A stretch of 64,000 nt of DNA from Opitutaceae bacterium (GTDB taxonomy: Bacteria; Verrucomicrobiota; Verrucomicrobiia; Opitutales; Opitutaceae): assembly GCA_019455245.1 (NCBI GenBank), contig JACFMR010000009.1:1-64000 (forward strand). Reading direction: 5' to 3'. Under the pieces are notes generated by a model. It saw only the letters and a list, made by a program, of their open reading frames with translations, had not been told where the DNA came from and made no database searches. Shown in pieces: positions 41,467-49,787 of this stretch (position 1 is its first letter; the number at the start of each line of letters is the position of its first letter). Both the position numbers and the translations under genes were made by a program.

Positions 41467-42318
41467 ATGAAACTCGGTGCGCACATTTACCTTTGGATTG
41501 AACGCTGGTCCGACCGCGAGGTTGGCCTCTGTGCCCGGGCCAAGGCCCTCGGGCTCGACACGCTCGAGCTTTCGGTCGGGCTCGACGTACCGTTCGACGA
41601 AGCGTTGACCAAGCGCGCCGCCGAGGATGCCGGCATCAGTCTCGTGGTCGGCCCGGGCGGGGCGTGGCCCGATGGCGCCGATCTCGCCGCCGATGATCCG
41701 AAGGACCGGCAGTCCGCGTATGATTTTCACCGCAGTGTCATCGACCAGACCGCCGCGGTCGGCGGCATCTGCTACGCCGGCGCGCTCTACGGCCGCCCCG
41801 GCAAATCGCTGCGCCGCCGTCCGCCTGCCGATGAACTGGCGCGCGCAGCCGAAGGTCTCCGCGGTCTGGCGGCGCACGCGCAGGCCGCCGGCATCATGCT
41901 CGCGATCGAGCCGATGAGCCGTTTTCGCTCGCACCTGGTCACGCGACCCGCACAGGCCGTGCAGCTGATCGAGCTGGCCGGCCGCCCTGCCAACGTGCGC
42001 GTGCTGATCGACACCTATCACATGATGACCGAGCTCCGCGACCAAGCGGCGGCCATCCGCGAGACCGGCGACCTGCTCTGGGGCCTGCACGCCTGCGAAA
42101 ACGACCGCGGCGTGCCCGGCGGCGGCATGGTGCGCTGGCCCGAGGTGTTTGCGGCGCTGAAGGAAACCAAGGCCGACTACGTCGCCTTCGAGGGCTACAA
42201 CACGGGTCCGTCCACCGGCGACTTTGGTTGGAGCCGCGGCATGTTCCAAAACGTCTGCCCCGACGGCGACGAGTTCGTGCGCCAGGGGCTCGCGTTCATC
42301 AAGCCGCTGCTGGCCTAA
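41467..42318 (+). CDS. Sugar phosphate isomerase/epimerase (TIM barrel)
   Basis: 283-aa enzyme of the xylose isomerase-like TIM-barrel superfamily (tagatose 3-epimerase/hexulose-6-phosphate epimerase relatives). Start MKLGAHIYLWIERW is typical of D-tagatose/psicose 3-epimerases. The metal and base residues are in MLAIEPMSRF (Glu), VRVLIDTYHMM (Asp/His), GLHACENDRG (His) and YVAFEGYN (Glu). Such enzymes interconvert ketohexoses at C3, which fits the fucose/rhamnose/L-sugar theme. Substrate not readable. Confidence 0.87.
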   Translation: MKLGAHIYLWIERWSDREVGLCARAKALGLDTLELSVGLDVPFDEALTKRAAEDAGISLVVGPGGAWPDGADLAADDPKDRQSAYDFHRSVIDQTAAVGGICYAGALYGRPGKSLRRRPPADELARAAEGLRGLAAHAQAAGIMLAIEPMSRFRSHLVTRPAQAVQLIELAGRPANVRVLIDTYHMMTELRDQAAAIRETGDLLWGLHACENDRGVPGGGMVRWPEVFAALKETKADYVAFEGYNTGPSTGDFGWSRGMFQNVCPDGDEFVRQGLAFIKPLLA

Positions 42319-42412
42319 CGCCAAAGCGCGATGCGCACGGAACGCGAATCGCGCGCCAGCCATGACCCTTCCGGGCGCGGGCCGGAAGCCACGGCAAATG
42401 CATCCGGCATTT

Positions 42413-42500
42413 TGACTTCTGGTGGAGGGGCGACCTCTGCGTCGCCCGTTGCGGCCCGCGCGGAGGCGGGCCCTCCCATGGACCAAACGCCAGAAGTGGT
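42413..42500. repeat. GGCGACC/GGTCGCC-type repeat overlapping the GT2 start
   Basis: The stretch 42413-42477 has the block tggaggggcgacctctgcgt, related to the reverse complement of 55186-55222 and to 56447-56487. Short outer arms ACTTCTGG (42415-42422) and CCAGAAGT (42490-42497) are inverted, the second lying inside the first codons of the glycosyltransferase. Confidence 0.65.
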
Positions 42501-43461
42501 TGGCATCGGTTTCCGCTACAGCGTCATCATCCCGCACCGGGATCGTTTCGAACTCCTAACCAAGCTCGTGGCCTCGATTCCCGAACGGGATGACATCGAG
42601 GTGCTCGTGGTGGACGATGCCAGCGACGCGCCAACAAAGGAAAAGCTGTCCGCGCTGGAATCCGCCCGGCGGCAGCTGAGACTTTTTCACCAGCCGGCTG
42701 CGGCACCCCAAGGCGCCGGTTGGGCGCGGAACATCGGCATCGAGCATGCAGCGGGCGACTATCTGGTCTTCGCGGACAGCGACGATGCATTCACGCCGGA
42801 TGCCTTTGAGGCCTTCGATGACCATGCCGCCGAGGGGCATCATGATCTGGTGGTCTTCAAGGCCTCGGCGGCCAAGGTGGATGGCAGCGCTTCAACCCGA
42901 ACGGACTTCACGCATTTTCTCATTGAGACGGCGATCCGCATGGGAGAACACGGACCGATTGATCGCCGGGAAATCCTCGCGCGGATTGATCCACCCTGGG
43001 CCAAGCTGGTGCGCCGCGAACTGGTGCGGCAACATAACCTCAGGTTTGATGAAATCCATCATTCGAATGATGTGCTGTTCAATCTGCGCGTGCTGACCCA
43101 TGCGCGACGCATCGAGGTTTGCGCGCAGGAGGTTTATCAAGTTTTGGATCACCCGGCCTCGCTGGTCCGGGTGCGGAGCGCAGCCATGCTGGAGGAGCGG
43201 TTCGATGCCTGCCTCCGGTTTAACCGTGAGTTCGCCCAGCAAGGTTACGCCGGTCGCTCGTTCAGTGTCACCGGCGGTTATGTCTGGCAGGCGCGATCCT
43301 ACGGTGTGGCCAAGATGTGGGAGTTGGTCCGGCGCAGTTTGGCCCATGATGTCCGACTGTTCTATCCGCTGCCTCGCTATCTTGGGGCGCTGATCATGAA
43401 ACTCCGGGGTGTGCATCCGCTGCAGATCCGTTTCTACGTGGTTTTCGGACGCAGGGAATGA
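42478..43461 (+). CDS. Glycosyltransferase family 2
   Basis: 327-aa GT-A-fold glycosyltransferase. FRYSVIIPHRDRFELL is strand 1, EVLVVDDASDAPT carries the first acidic pair, GAGWARNIGIEHAAGDYLVFADSDDAF has the DxD-type metal motif (ADSDD) and WAKLVRRELV is the acceptor side. No membrane segment. The start at 42478 lies within a dispersed repeat; a later GTG is possible. Base composition is visibly lower in GC than its neighbours, which suggests recent acquisition. It likely adds a sugar to a cell-surface glycan. Confidence 0.85.
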   Translation: MDQTPEVVGIGFRYSVIIPHRDRFELLTKLVASIPERDDIEVLVVDDASDAPTKEKLSALESARRQLRLFHQPAAAPQGAGWARNIGIEHAAGDYLVFADSDDAFTPDAFEAFDDHAAEGHHDLVVFKASAAKVDGSASTRTDFTHFLIETAIRMGEHGPIDRREILARIDPPWAKLVRRELVRQHNLRFDEIHHSNDVLFNLRVLTHARRIEVCAQEVYQVLDHPASLVRVRSAAMLEERFDACLRFNREFAQQGYAGRSFSVTGGYVWQARSYGVAKMWELVRRSLAHDVRLFYPLPRYLGALIMKLRGVHPLQIRFYVVFGRRE

Positions 43462-43517
43462 TCACTCGGCTTACGGGCTGAACTATTGGGAAATATCCAT
43501 GGAAGTGACGCTGCACT

Positions 43518-43582
43518 GGTAGGGCGGGACCGCCGGGCCCGCCGAAACGCACTCCCGGCGCGCCCAGCGGTCGCGCCCTACC
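43518..43582. repeat. GTAGGGCG-type palindromic repeat
   Basis: Copy with ggtagggcgggacc at the left and gcgccctacc at the right, in the 324-nt gene-free gap between GT2 (stop 43461) and the MFS gene (start 43786). The rest of the gap contains a small hairpin AACCGCC-N3-GGGCGGTT shortly before the MFS start and nothing else I can name. Confidence 0.85.
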
Positions 43583-43785
43583 TTCACGCATCGGATCGTC
43601 TCTTCATTTGGTAATCATCAATAATTTCCGGCCTCTTGGGGGCATGCGTCGTGGGCCAAGCTTGATTGTCGGCTGGCGCTGGCGTTGTCTCCGGCATCCG
43701 CGATGCACATTGGGTGGCCCAGACGTCACTGGTTGGTGGGAGGCACCGCAACCGCCTGCGGGCGGTTGGCCGGTCGCGGTGATCC

Positions 43786-45069
43786 ATGTCCACTCCCGCC
43801 CGTCTGACCAAGCGCGAGACGCGCGATTCCCTCGGATGGTTCAACTGGAACGTCAGCCTGCGCGGCGCGTTTGAGACGATCTGCGGCGGCACGACCTTGG
43901 TGTTCACGGCGTTTGCGCTGGCGATCGGCGTGCCGCGGGATGCCATGGGCTATTTCAGCGCGGTGATCAGCTGCGCCTGCATCGTGCAGTTGCTCGGCAT
44001 GTCGCTGACCAACCGGGTGCGGCGGCGCAAACGCTTCATTCTGGCGGTCGCGCTGGTGGAACCGCTGCTGCTGCTGGCGGCGGTGTTGGTCACCCCGTTG
44101 CTGCCGGCGCCGTGGCGGCCGGTCTCGCTGGGTGCGGCGCTGTTCGTGGCCGCGGCGTGTCTGCATCTGACGCGACCCTTTGCCGACGATTGGTTGGCGA
44201 CCACGATTCCGAGCGGCCTGCGCGGGCGCTACATCGGTCGGCGCATCCGCGTTTCGAGTCTGGCCATCATCGGCTCCACCTTGGCGGTGGGCGCGGGGGT
44301 GGAAGTGCTCGGCAAGGACAACACCGCCGGCCTGGCGGGCCTGCTGGTGGCCGGGGCCGTGTTCGGTGTGCTGGCGGCATTATTTCTGGCGCGGGCCACG
44401 CGGCCGGTGGTGCAGGAACCGACGCAGTTTGCCGTCGCCGATCTCTCGACCGTGCTGCGCACGCGGGCCTTTGTGCGGCTCACGGTCGGCACCATGCTGG
44501 TGATGCTGCCGTTCTATTTCGCCGGCGCTTATTATCAGGTTTTCAACCTCGAGGTGGCGCAGATGCGACCTTGGTTGATCGCGGCGATGGGGGTGGGGTA
44601 TCTCGTGGTCAAGCTGCTGCTGACCCCGGCGCTCGGCCGGATCTGCGACCGCACCGGCCCGCGACTGCTGCTTTGGTTGATGTGCCCGATCTACGTGGCG
44701 TTTTTCCTGTGCTTCACTTTGGTCGGGCCGGGGCAGGCCTGGCCGCTGGTGGTGGCCTGGGCCTTCGTGGCGGTGGCCGACGGGATTTACGGGGTCGCGG
44801 CCCCGGCGTCGCTCTATCGCACGATTCCCACCCAAGGCTCACGCCCGGCCTTCTTCGCAGTCTACAATCTTGTGAGTCTGGGCTGTTTTGCCGTGGGCGG
44901 CGTGCTGGCGGTGCCGCTGTTGGGATTGTTGCATCAACTCGACTGGAGTTGGGGGCCGATGCAACTCGGCGGTTACCACCTCTTCTACGCGTTGTGCGGC
45001 CTGATCATGATCCCCTGCACCGCCGCGGTACTGCTGTTCCCGTCCGGCCGAAGGGGATCGGATGGCTGA
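43786..45069 (+). CDS. MFS transporter
   Basis: 427-aa integral inner-membrane protein with about 12 hydrophobic helices, e.g. LLLLAAVLVTPLL, GLLVAGAVFGVLAALFLA and WPLVVAWAFVAVADGIYGVA. It has a charged MFS-like loop after helix 2 (LTNRVRRRKRF) and another after helix 8 (RICDRTGPRLL). The N-terminal half GSTLAVGAGVEVLG and the overall type resemble unassigned MFS permeases of Verrucomicrobiota. It ends 22 nt from the stop of the convergent sugar kinase. A sugar substrate is possible from context only. Confidence 0.85.
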   Translation: MSTPARLTKRETRDSLGWFNWNVSLRGAFETICGGTTLVFTAFALAIGVPRDAMGYFSAVISCACIVQLLGMSLTNRVRRRKRFILAVALVEPLLLLAAVLVTPLLPAPWRPVSLGAALFVAAACLHLTRPFADDWLATTIPSGLRGRYIGRRIRVSSLAIIGSTLAVGAGVEVLGKDNTAGLAGLLVAGAVFGVLAALFLARATRPVVQEPTQFAVADLSTVLRTRAFVRLTVGTMLVMLPFYFAGAYYQVFNLEVAQMRPWLIAAMGVGYLVVKLLLTPALGRICDRTGPRLLLWLMCPIYVAFFLCFTLVGPGQAWPLVVAWAFVAVADGIYGVAAPASLYRTIPTQGSRPAFFAVYNLVSLGCFAVGGVLAVPLLGLLHQLDWSWGPMQLGGYHLFYALCGLIMIPCTAAVLLFPSGRRGSDG

Positions 45070-45091
45070 AACACTGGCGGGCGGTTGTTCG

Positions 45092-46522
45092 TCAGCCGCG
45101 CGGGCGATAGATCTTTTGTTGCAGGTCGGCGCTGAGGAGGCGGCGGAAGGTCTTGAGGTCCTTGACGGCCTTGAGGGCGATGAGCTGGCGGGCGATGTTG
45201 CCGACGGCGGTGCCTTCGAGGCTGAACGAGACGACGGGGATGCCGGCAGCGTTGGCTGTGGCCTGGCAGAGGAGGCGGTTCTTCGAGCCGCCGCCGACCA
45301 TGAGGATGCGTTTGAATTTCTTCCCGGTCATGCGCTCAAAACCGCTGACGGCGTTGGCATGGCCCTGGCCGATGGATTCGCAGATGAGACGGGTGTAGCC
45401 GGCGAGGTTGGCCGGGGCCTTGAGCTTGCGGCGCTTCAATTGCGCGTCGATGGCGGCCTTCATCGAATCGGGACTGGTGAACGCGCCATCGGTCAGGTCG
45501 AGCAGGGCTGGCGGGGCGGGGAGTTTTTCGGCCGCGGAAATGAGGTCGGCCCACGCGCGTTCGTTCTGCGGGCGCTGCTTGAAATCGCGCATGATCTGCT
45601 CGAGCAGGAAGAGGCCGACGACATTGGTCAGCGGGCGGTAGCCGCCGTCGCCGGTGCGCTCGTTGGCGATGCGGGCTTTCTCGGCCTCGGTGCCGAGCAC
45701 GGGCGTGGCGCTTTCAAAACCGACCAGCGACCAGGTGCCGGAGCTGAGGAAGAGGTCGTTGCCATCCTCGGCGGCGGGCATGGCGTCATAGGCGCAGGCC
45801 GTGTCGTGGCCGGGGCAGGCGATGACCTGCACGCCCTTGAGTTCGGGCAGACCGCGGACGCGTCCGAGCTTGGTGCCGGCGCGGATCGGGGTGTTGAACC
45901 AGGAGGGCGGGATATGGAAATGCTCGAGCGCGGTGCGCGACCAGTCGCACTTGGCGTGCACGTCGATGAGCTGCGAGGTGCTGGCCACCGTGAGTTCGTT
46001 CTCCATGCGGCCGCTGAGCAGGTAATTGAAATAATCCGAGAGAAACAGGCAGCGGGTGGCGAGGTCGGTGATGGCCGGGCAGCTGGCGACGGTTTCGGCG
46101 AGCTGCAGGCTGGTGTTGTAGAAAACGTTGGGGATGCCGGTGGCGGCGTAGATGCGGTCGGCGCCCTGGTGGGCGAGGGCGCGGATGCCGGGCTGCGTGC
46201 GCTGGTCGCGGTAGGCGTGCGGCGGAAACACGAGGCGGCCCCGGTCATTGAGCAGCACGTGATCGCAGCCCCAGGTGTCGACGGCGACGGAGGAAAGTTT
46301 CGCGCCCTTGGGCAGCAGCGCGACGGCCTTGCGCAGGCCGGTTTGCACCTCGGCCCAGAACGTGCCGAGTTCCCAGTAGGCGTGGGCGCCGAGCTCGCGG
46401 TAGTCGTTGGGGAAGCGGTGGGCCTCGGTGAGCTTGAGCCGGTTGCGCGACCAGGCGCCGAGGATGACGCGGCCGCTGGTGGCGCCGAGATCGATGGCGG
46501 CGGTGTAAATGGTTTGGGCCAT
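45092..46522 (-). CDS. rhaB: FGGY sugar kinase, rhamnulokinase type
   Basis: 476-aa FGGY-family carbohydrate kinase phosphorylating L-rhamnulose or L-fuculose at O-1. The AAIDLGATSGRVILG N-terminus is the rhamnulokinase form of the phosphate loop. SVAVDTWGCDHVLL has the catalytic Asp region. CPGHDTACAYDAMP, FLSSGTWSLVG and ILMVGGGSKNRLL (adenosine motif) are intact. Start at 46522 gives MAQTIYTAAID; an earlier ATG (46591) would overlap the divergent promoter. It provides the sugar-1-phosphate for the BMC aldolase and is divergent from lutA by 119 nt. Fuculokinase activity is equally possible. Confidence 0.87.
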   Translation of the reverse strand: MAQTIYTAAIDLGATSGRVILGAWSRNRLKLTEAHRFPNDYRELGAHAYWELGTFWAEVQTGLRKAVALLPKGAKLSSVAVDTWGCDHVLLNDRGRLVFPPHAYRDQRTQPGIRALAHQGADRIYAATGIPNVFYNTSLQLAETVASCPAITDLATRCLFLSDYFNYLLSGRMENELTVASTSQLIDVHAKCDWSRTALEHFHIPPSWFNTPIRAGTKLGRVRGLPELKGVQVIACPGHDTACAYDAMPAAEDGNDLFLSSGTWSLVGFESATPVLGTEAEKARIANERTGDGGYRPLTNVVGLFLLEQIMRDFKQRPQNERAWADLISAAEKLPAPPALLDLTDGAFTSPDSMKAAIDAQLKRRKLKAPANLAGYTRLICESIGQGHANAVSGFERMTGKKFKRILMVGGGSKNRLLCQATANAAGIPVVSFSLEGTAVGNIARQLIALKAVKDLKTFRRLLSADLQQKIYRPRG

Positions 46523-46641
46523 GGTGGGGACGAATGCTTGGGTGGTTTGCGCGGGGTGCAAATTCAACCAGAATCGGCCATTTTCTCTCAAGAATAGATT
46601 TGCGGCATTTGGACTGCGGCAGCACCGTAAACTTTCCTGCC

Positions 46642-47412
46642 ATGCTGAATCACGAACGCCTGCCAGTGACGGGGAAACGGGTGCAATTGATGGCCACTTG
46701 CCTGTGCGACGCCTTCTACGACGACGTGGCCCGCGCCACGGTGGAGGTGCTGGAGCATCTGGGCTGTGAAATCGACTTTCCCGAGGGCCAGACCTGCTGC
46801 GGGCAACCTGCGTTCAACGGTGGCGACTGGGTGGCCTCGCGCAAGGTCGTGCGGCACACGGTGAAGACCTTTCAGGGCGACTGCCCGGTTATTTTGCCCT
46901 CGGGCTCGTGCGCGGCGATGCTGTTTCACGGCGCGCCGATGGCCTTTGAAAAGGAGCCCGACCGCGCGGAGGTCGAGGCCCTGGGCCGGCGCACGTGGGA
47001 GCTGGCGGATTTCATTGTGAACGGCCTCGGCGTGACGCGCTGGCCGGGACGCTGCGCGAAGCGCGTGGTGTTTCACCGTTCCTGCCACACGCGCGGCACC
47101 GGCACGGGTGACGCGGTGCTGCAGCTGCTCGGCTCGATCGACGGCATCGAGGTGCTGCCGTTCGGCGAGGGCGAGCAATGCTGCGGATTCGGCGGCACGT
47201 TCTCGGTCAGTTTTCCCCACGTCTCCGCCAACATGGGTCATTTGAAACTCGAACACCTGCGCGCGGCGCAGCCCGACCTGCTCGTTTCGGCCGACATGAG
47301 CTGCCTGATGCACCTCAACGGTCTGGCCGAAAAGGAAGGCAAGCCGATCCCCTGCCAGCATTTCGTGCAGGTGCTGCGCGACGCCCTGAAGGAGGCGGCG
47401 GTGACCGCCTGA
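46642..47412 (+). CDS. lutA: L-lactate utilisation protein LutA (Fe-S/CCG domains)
   Basis: 256-aa subunit of the LutABC L-lactate dehydrogenase complex, which oxidises L-lactate to pyruvate. Two CCG domains: GQTCCGQPAFNGGDW (about 48-62) and GEQCCGFGGTFSV (about 185-197), each with the CxnCCGxxxxC arrangement, plus HRSCHTRG and ADMSCLMHL as Cys partners. Start 46642. It is followed 5 nt later by lutB. In this window it would consume the lactate made by the BMC pathway. Confidence 0.92.
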   Translation: MLNHERLPVTGKRVQLMATCLCDAFYDDVARATVEVLEHLGCEIDFPEGQTCCGQPAFNGGDWVASRKVVRHTVKTFQGDCPVILPSGSCAAMLFHGAPMAFEKEPDRAEVEALGRRTWELADFIVNGLGVTRWPGRCAKRVVFHRSCHTRGTGTGDAVLQLLGSIDGIEVLPFGEGEQCCGFGGTFSVSFPHVSANMGHLKLEHLRAAQPDLLVSADMSCLMHLNGLAEKEGKPIPCQHFVQVLRDALKEAAVTA

Positions 47413-47417
47413 TCACC

Positions 47418-48842
47418 ATGGCCAAACAACTCATCGACCAGTTCGCCACCACGCTGCCCGCCGACAAGCGCGCCTCGGTTTACCAGAGCACCAAGGCCAC
47501 GCACGAGAAGCGCACCAAGATGCTCTTCGACCAGTTCGACGATCCGAACCGGTTGCGCGCGATCGCCGGCGGCATCAAGCAGCACGTCATCGAAAACCTC
47601 GACACCTACCTGCCCGCCGTGGAGGCGAAGCTGCGGGCCAACGGTGCGCAGGTGCACTGGGCGGCGACGGCCGAGGCGGCGTGCGCGGCCGTCCTGAAAA
47701 TCATGCAGGCGCGCGGCGCCACCAAGCTCGTCAAGGCCAAGACGATGGTCAGCGAGGAGATCGAGCTCGCGCACTTCCTCGAAAAGCACGGCATCGAGGC
47801 GCTCGAGACCGACCTCGGCGAATTCATCGTGCAGATCGACCACGATCACCCGAGCCACATCGTCCGCCCGATCATCCACAAAAACCGCCGCGAAATCGCG
47901 ACGAGTTTCGAGAAGCACGGCCTCGGCGCCTACAACGATGATCCGCAGACGATCACGCGGCGCGCGCGCGAGTTTCTGCGGCAGAAATACCTGCAGGCCG
48001 ACGTCGGCCTGACCGGCGCGAACTTCGTCTCCGCCGAGAGCGGGCGCATCGTGCTGGTGACCAACGAGGGCAACTCGCGTTTCAGCCTGGCGGCGCCCAA
48101 GTGCCACATCGCGCTCGTCGGCATCGAGAAACTCGTGCCGCGCGACCGCGATCTCGGCCTGCTGCTCAACCTGCTGGCGCGCTCCGCCACCGCGCAGCAG
48201 CTGACGGTTTACACCGAGTTCATCGCCGGCCCGAAGCTCGCCGCGCAGCCCGACGGGCCGGAGGAGATGCACGTCATCTTCGTGGATAACGGCCGCACGG
48301 AGGTGCTGGCGTCGGAGTGCACCGAGATTTTGCGCTGCATCCGCTGCGGCGCGTGCATGAACGTGTGTCCGGTTTACCGGCAGGTCAGCGGCCATGCGTA
48401 TCGCAGCGTTTACCCGGGGCCGGTCGGCGCGGTGTTGTCGCCGTTGCTCGCGGGCAAGCGTTTCCCGGAGCTGGCGGATCTGCCCAAGGCCTCGTCGCTG
48501 TGCGGCGCGTGTCACGAGGTCTGTCCGGTTGACATCCCGATTCCCGACCTGCTGCTGCGGCTGCGGGCCAAGGGCAAGGCCGAGGGCGCGCCGCGGGCCG
48601 CCGCGGGCACGCCGCCGATGGGCGCGTGGGCGCTGCTGGCCACGCAACCGACGGCGTGGAAGGCGGCGCTGACCGGCGGCAAGATCATCAATTACCTGCC
48701 CACGAAGCTGCTCCCGATCCCGCCGTTGCGGGCGTGGGAAAAGGAACGCACGCTGCCGGAATGGCGCGGCGGCAATTTCCGCCGATGGATGAAGGAGCGC
48801 AAAAAGAACGCACAAGGTCGTGAGCCCAAAACCAATGGTTGA
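47418..48842 (+). CDS. lutB: L-lactate utilisation protein LutB (4Fe-4S)
   Basis: 474-aa central iron-sulfur subunit of the lactate oxidation complex. The DUF162/LUD domain spans about 60-290, with GLTGANFVSAESGRIVLVTNEGN. Two 4Fe-4S motifs follow: CIRCGACMNVCPVY (about 311-324) and CGACHEVCPVDIP (about 362-374). A C-terminal membrane-lacking tail ends KERKKNAQGREPKTNG. It directly follows lutA. The lutC gene lies 117 nt further, beyond a GTAGGGCG repeat. Confidence 0.93.
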   Translation: MAKQLIDQFATTLPADKRASVYQSTKATHEKRTKMLFDQFDDPNRLRAIAGGIKQHVIENLDTYLPAVEAKLRANGAQVHWAATAEAACAAVLKIMQARGATKLVKAKTMVSEEIELAHFLEKHGIEALETDLGEFIVQIDHDHPSHIVRPIIHKNRREIATSFEKHGLGAYNDDPQTITRRAREFLRQKYLQADVGLTGANFVSAESGRIVLVTNEGNSRFSLAAPKCHIALVGIEKLVPRDRDLGLLLNLLARSATAQQLTVYTEFIAGPKLAAQPDGPEEMHVIFVDNGRTEVLASECTEILRCIRCGACMNVCPVYRQVSGHAYRSVYPGPVGAVLSPLLAGKRFPELADLPKASSLCGACHEVCPVDIPIPDLLLRLRAKGKAEGAPRAAAGTPPMGAWALLATQPTAWKAALTGGKIINYLPTKLLPIPPLRAWEKERTLPEWRGGNFRRWMKERKKNAQGREPKTNG

Positions 48843-48861
48843 TCTCGCCACCAATCTGCCC

Positions 48862-48943
48862 GGTAGGGCCGGACCTTGGTCCGCGCCATGCAACCCCTGC
48901 CTGAGGCAGTCCATCCAGGCTGCACCAAGGTGCAGCCCTACAA
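48862..48943. repeat. GTAGGGCC-type palindromic repeat inside the lut operon
   Basis: Copy with ggtagggccggacc at the left, two inner hairpins (GGACCTTGGTCC and TGCACCAAGGTGCA) and gccctacaaa at the right. It occupies nearly the whole lutB-lutC gap, so the operon either tolerates it as a stable mRNA hairpin or has been split by it. Confidence 0.88.
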
Positions 48944-48958
48944 AACGCCTGTCATATC

Positions 48959-49573
48959 ATGACTGATCGCGAACTCATTCTCGGCCGGGTGCGGGATGCC
49001 CTGGCGCCACTGGAAAAACGTACCCCGTTGCCCGATTGGGAAAGCGAACTGGTGGTGCTGCGCGAAGCGCGCGGTGCGGTGGATCCGTGGACGCTGTTTG
49101 CCGCCCGGCTGAAGGCGGTCAACGGCACACCGCTGACCAGCGTGGCCGCACTGCTGCCGGTGTTGCGCGAGGCCAAGGCGCTCCGCGGCTACTGCGATCC
49201 GGCGCTCTGGCCGCGGTTGCAGGCGGCGTTGCCCGCGGACGAGTTCAAGGTCGAGACGGAGTTCGACCGCACGCGGGTGGACGATTTTGCCTTTGGCATC
49301 ACGCGCGCGACCGCGGCGATCGCCGAGACCGGCACGTTGATTCTTTCGGACCGCGACACGTCGCGTCGGCTCGGGGCGCTGGCGCCGTGGGTGCATGTGG
49401 CCGTGCTCCGGCGCGAGGACATCCATCTCGATATTCCCGCCGCGCTGGCGGCGATGCCGGACGATCCCAACCTGATCTGGGTGACAGGGCCGTCGAAGAC
49501 CGCGGACGTCGAAGGCATCCTGATCGAAGGCGTGCACGGGCCGGGTTTGCAGGTGGCGTTGCTGCTGGAGTGA
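48959..49573 (+). CDS. lutC: L-lactate utilisation protein LutC (LUD domain)
   Basis: 204-aa LUD/DUF162 protein, third member of the LutABC complex. TRVDDFAFGITRATAAIAETGTLILSD (about 100-126) and WVTGPSKTADVEGILIEGVHGPG near the C-terminus are characteristic. Catalytic details of LutC are not established; it is required for lactate oxidation in Bacillus. It starts 117 nt after lutB because of the repeat between them. Confidence 0.9.
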   Translation: MTDRELILGRVRDALAPLEKRTPLPDWESELVVLREARGAVDPWTLFAARLKAVNGTPLTSVAALLPVLREAKALRGYCDPALWPRLQAALPADEFKVETEFDRTRVDDFAFGITRATAAIAETGTLILSDRDTSRRLGALAPWVHVAVLRREDIHLDIPAALAAMPDDPNLIWVTGPSKTADVEGILIEGVHGPGLQVALLLE

Positions 49574-49589
49574 TCGCCGGCGCTCACTC

Positions 49590-49707
49590 TTTGTCTTAAT
49601 CTTTATCCTTATCTTTATCCCGGGAGCAGTGGTCCGGCTGCAGGCGGGGAAGGGGAGCGACGCTGAGGGAGAAAGATTAAGATAAAGATAACGATTAAGA
49701 TTAAGAG
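49590..49707. repeat. AT-rich low-complexity inverted element
   Basis: Left tract 49590-49620 is built of tcttaat/ctttat words and right tract 49670-49707 of attaag/ataaag words, the reverse complement vocabulary. About 50 nt of GC-rich spacer lies between. The design matches the tract-gene-tract arrangement at 1287-1833 without a gene. A 17-nt block of the right tract recurs in the BMC operon at 37533-37549. Confidence 0.85.
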
Positions 49708-49787
49708 GGCAGAGTGCGCGGTCAGGTGATGCCGGCGATATTCCCGCATTGAGTCCGCGCGGCGCGCCGCGATAGTGGCGGTTTCCC

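Noticed and set aside
43584-43946. Possible minus-strand small gene before the MFS transporter
   Set aside because: It overlaps the MFS start and the repeat region and its translation has no recognisable family or composition of a real protein.
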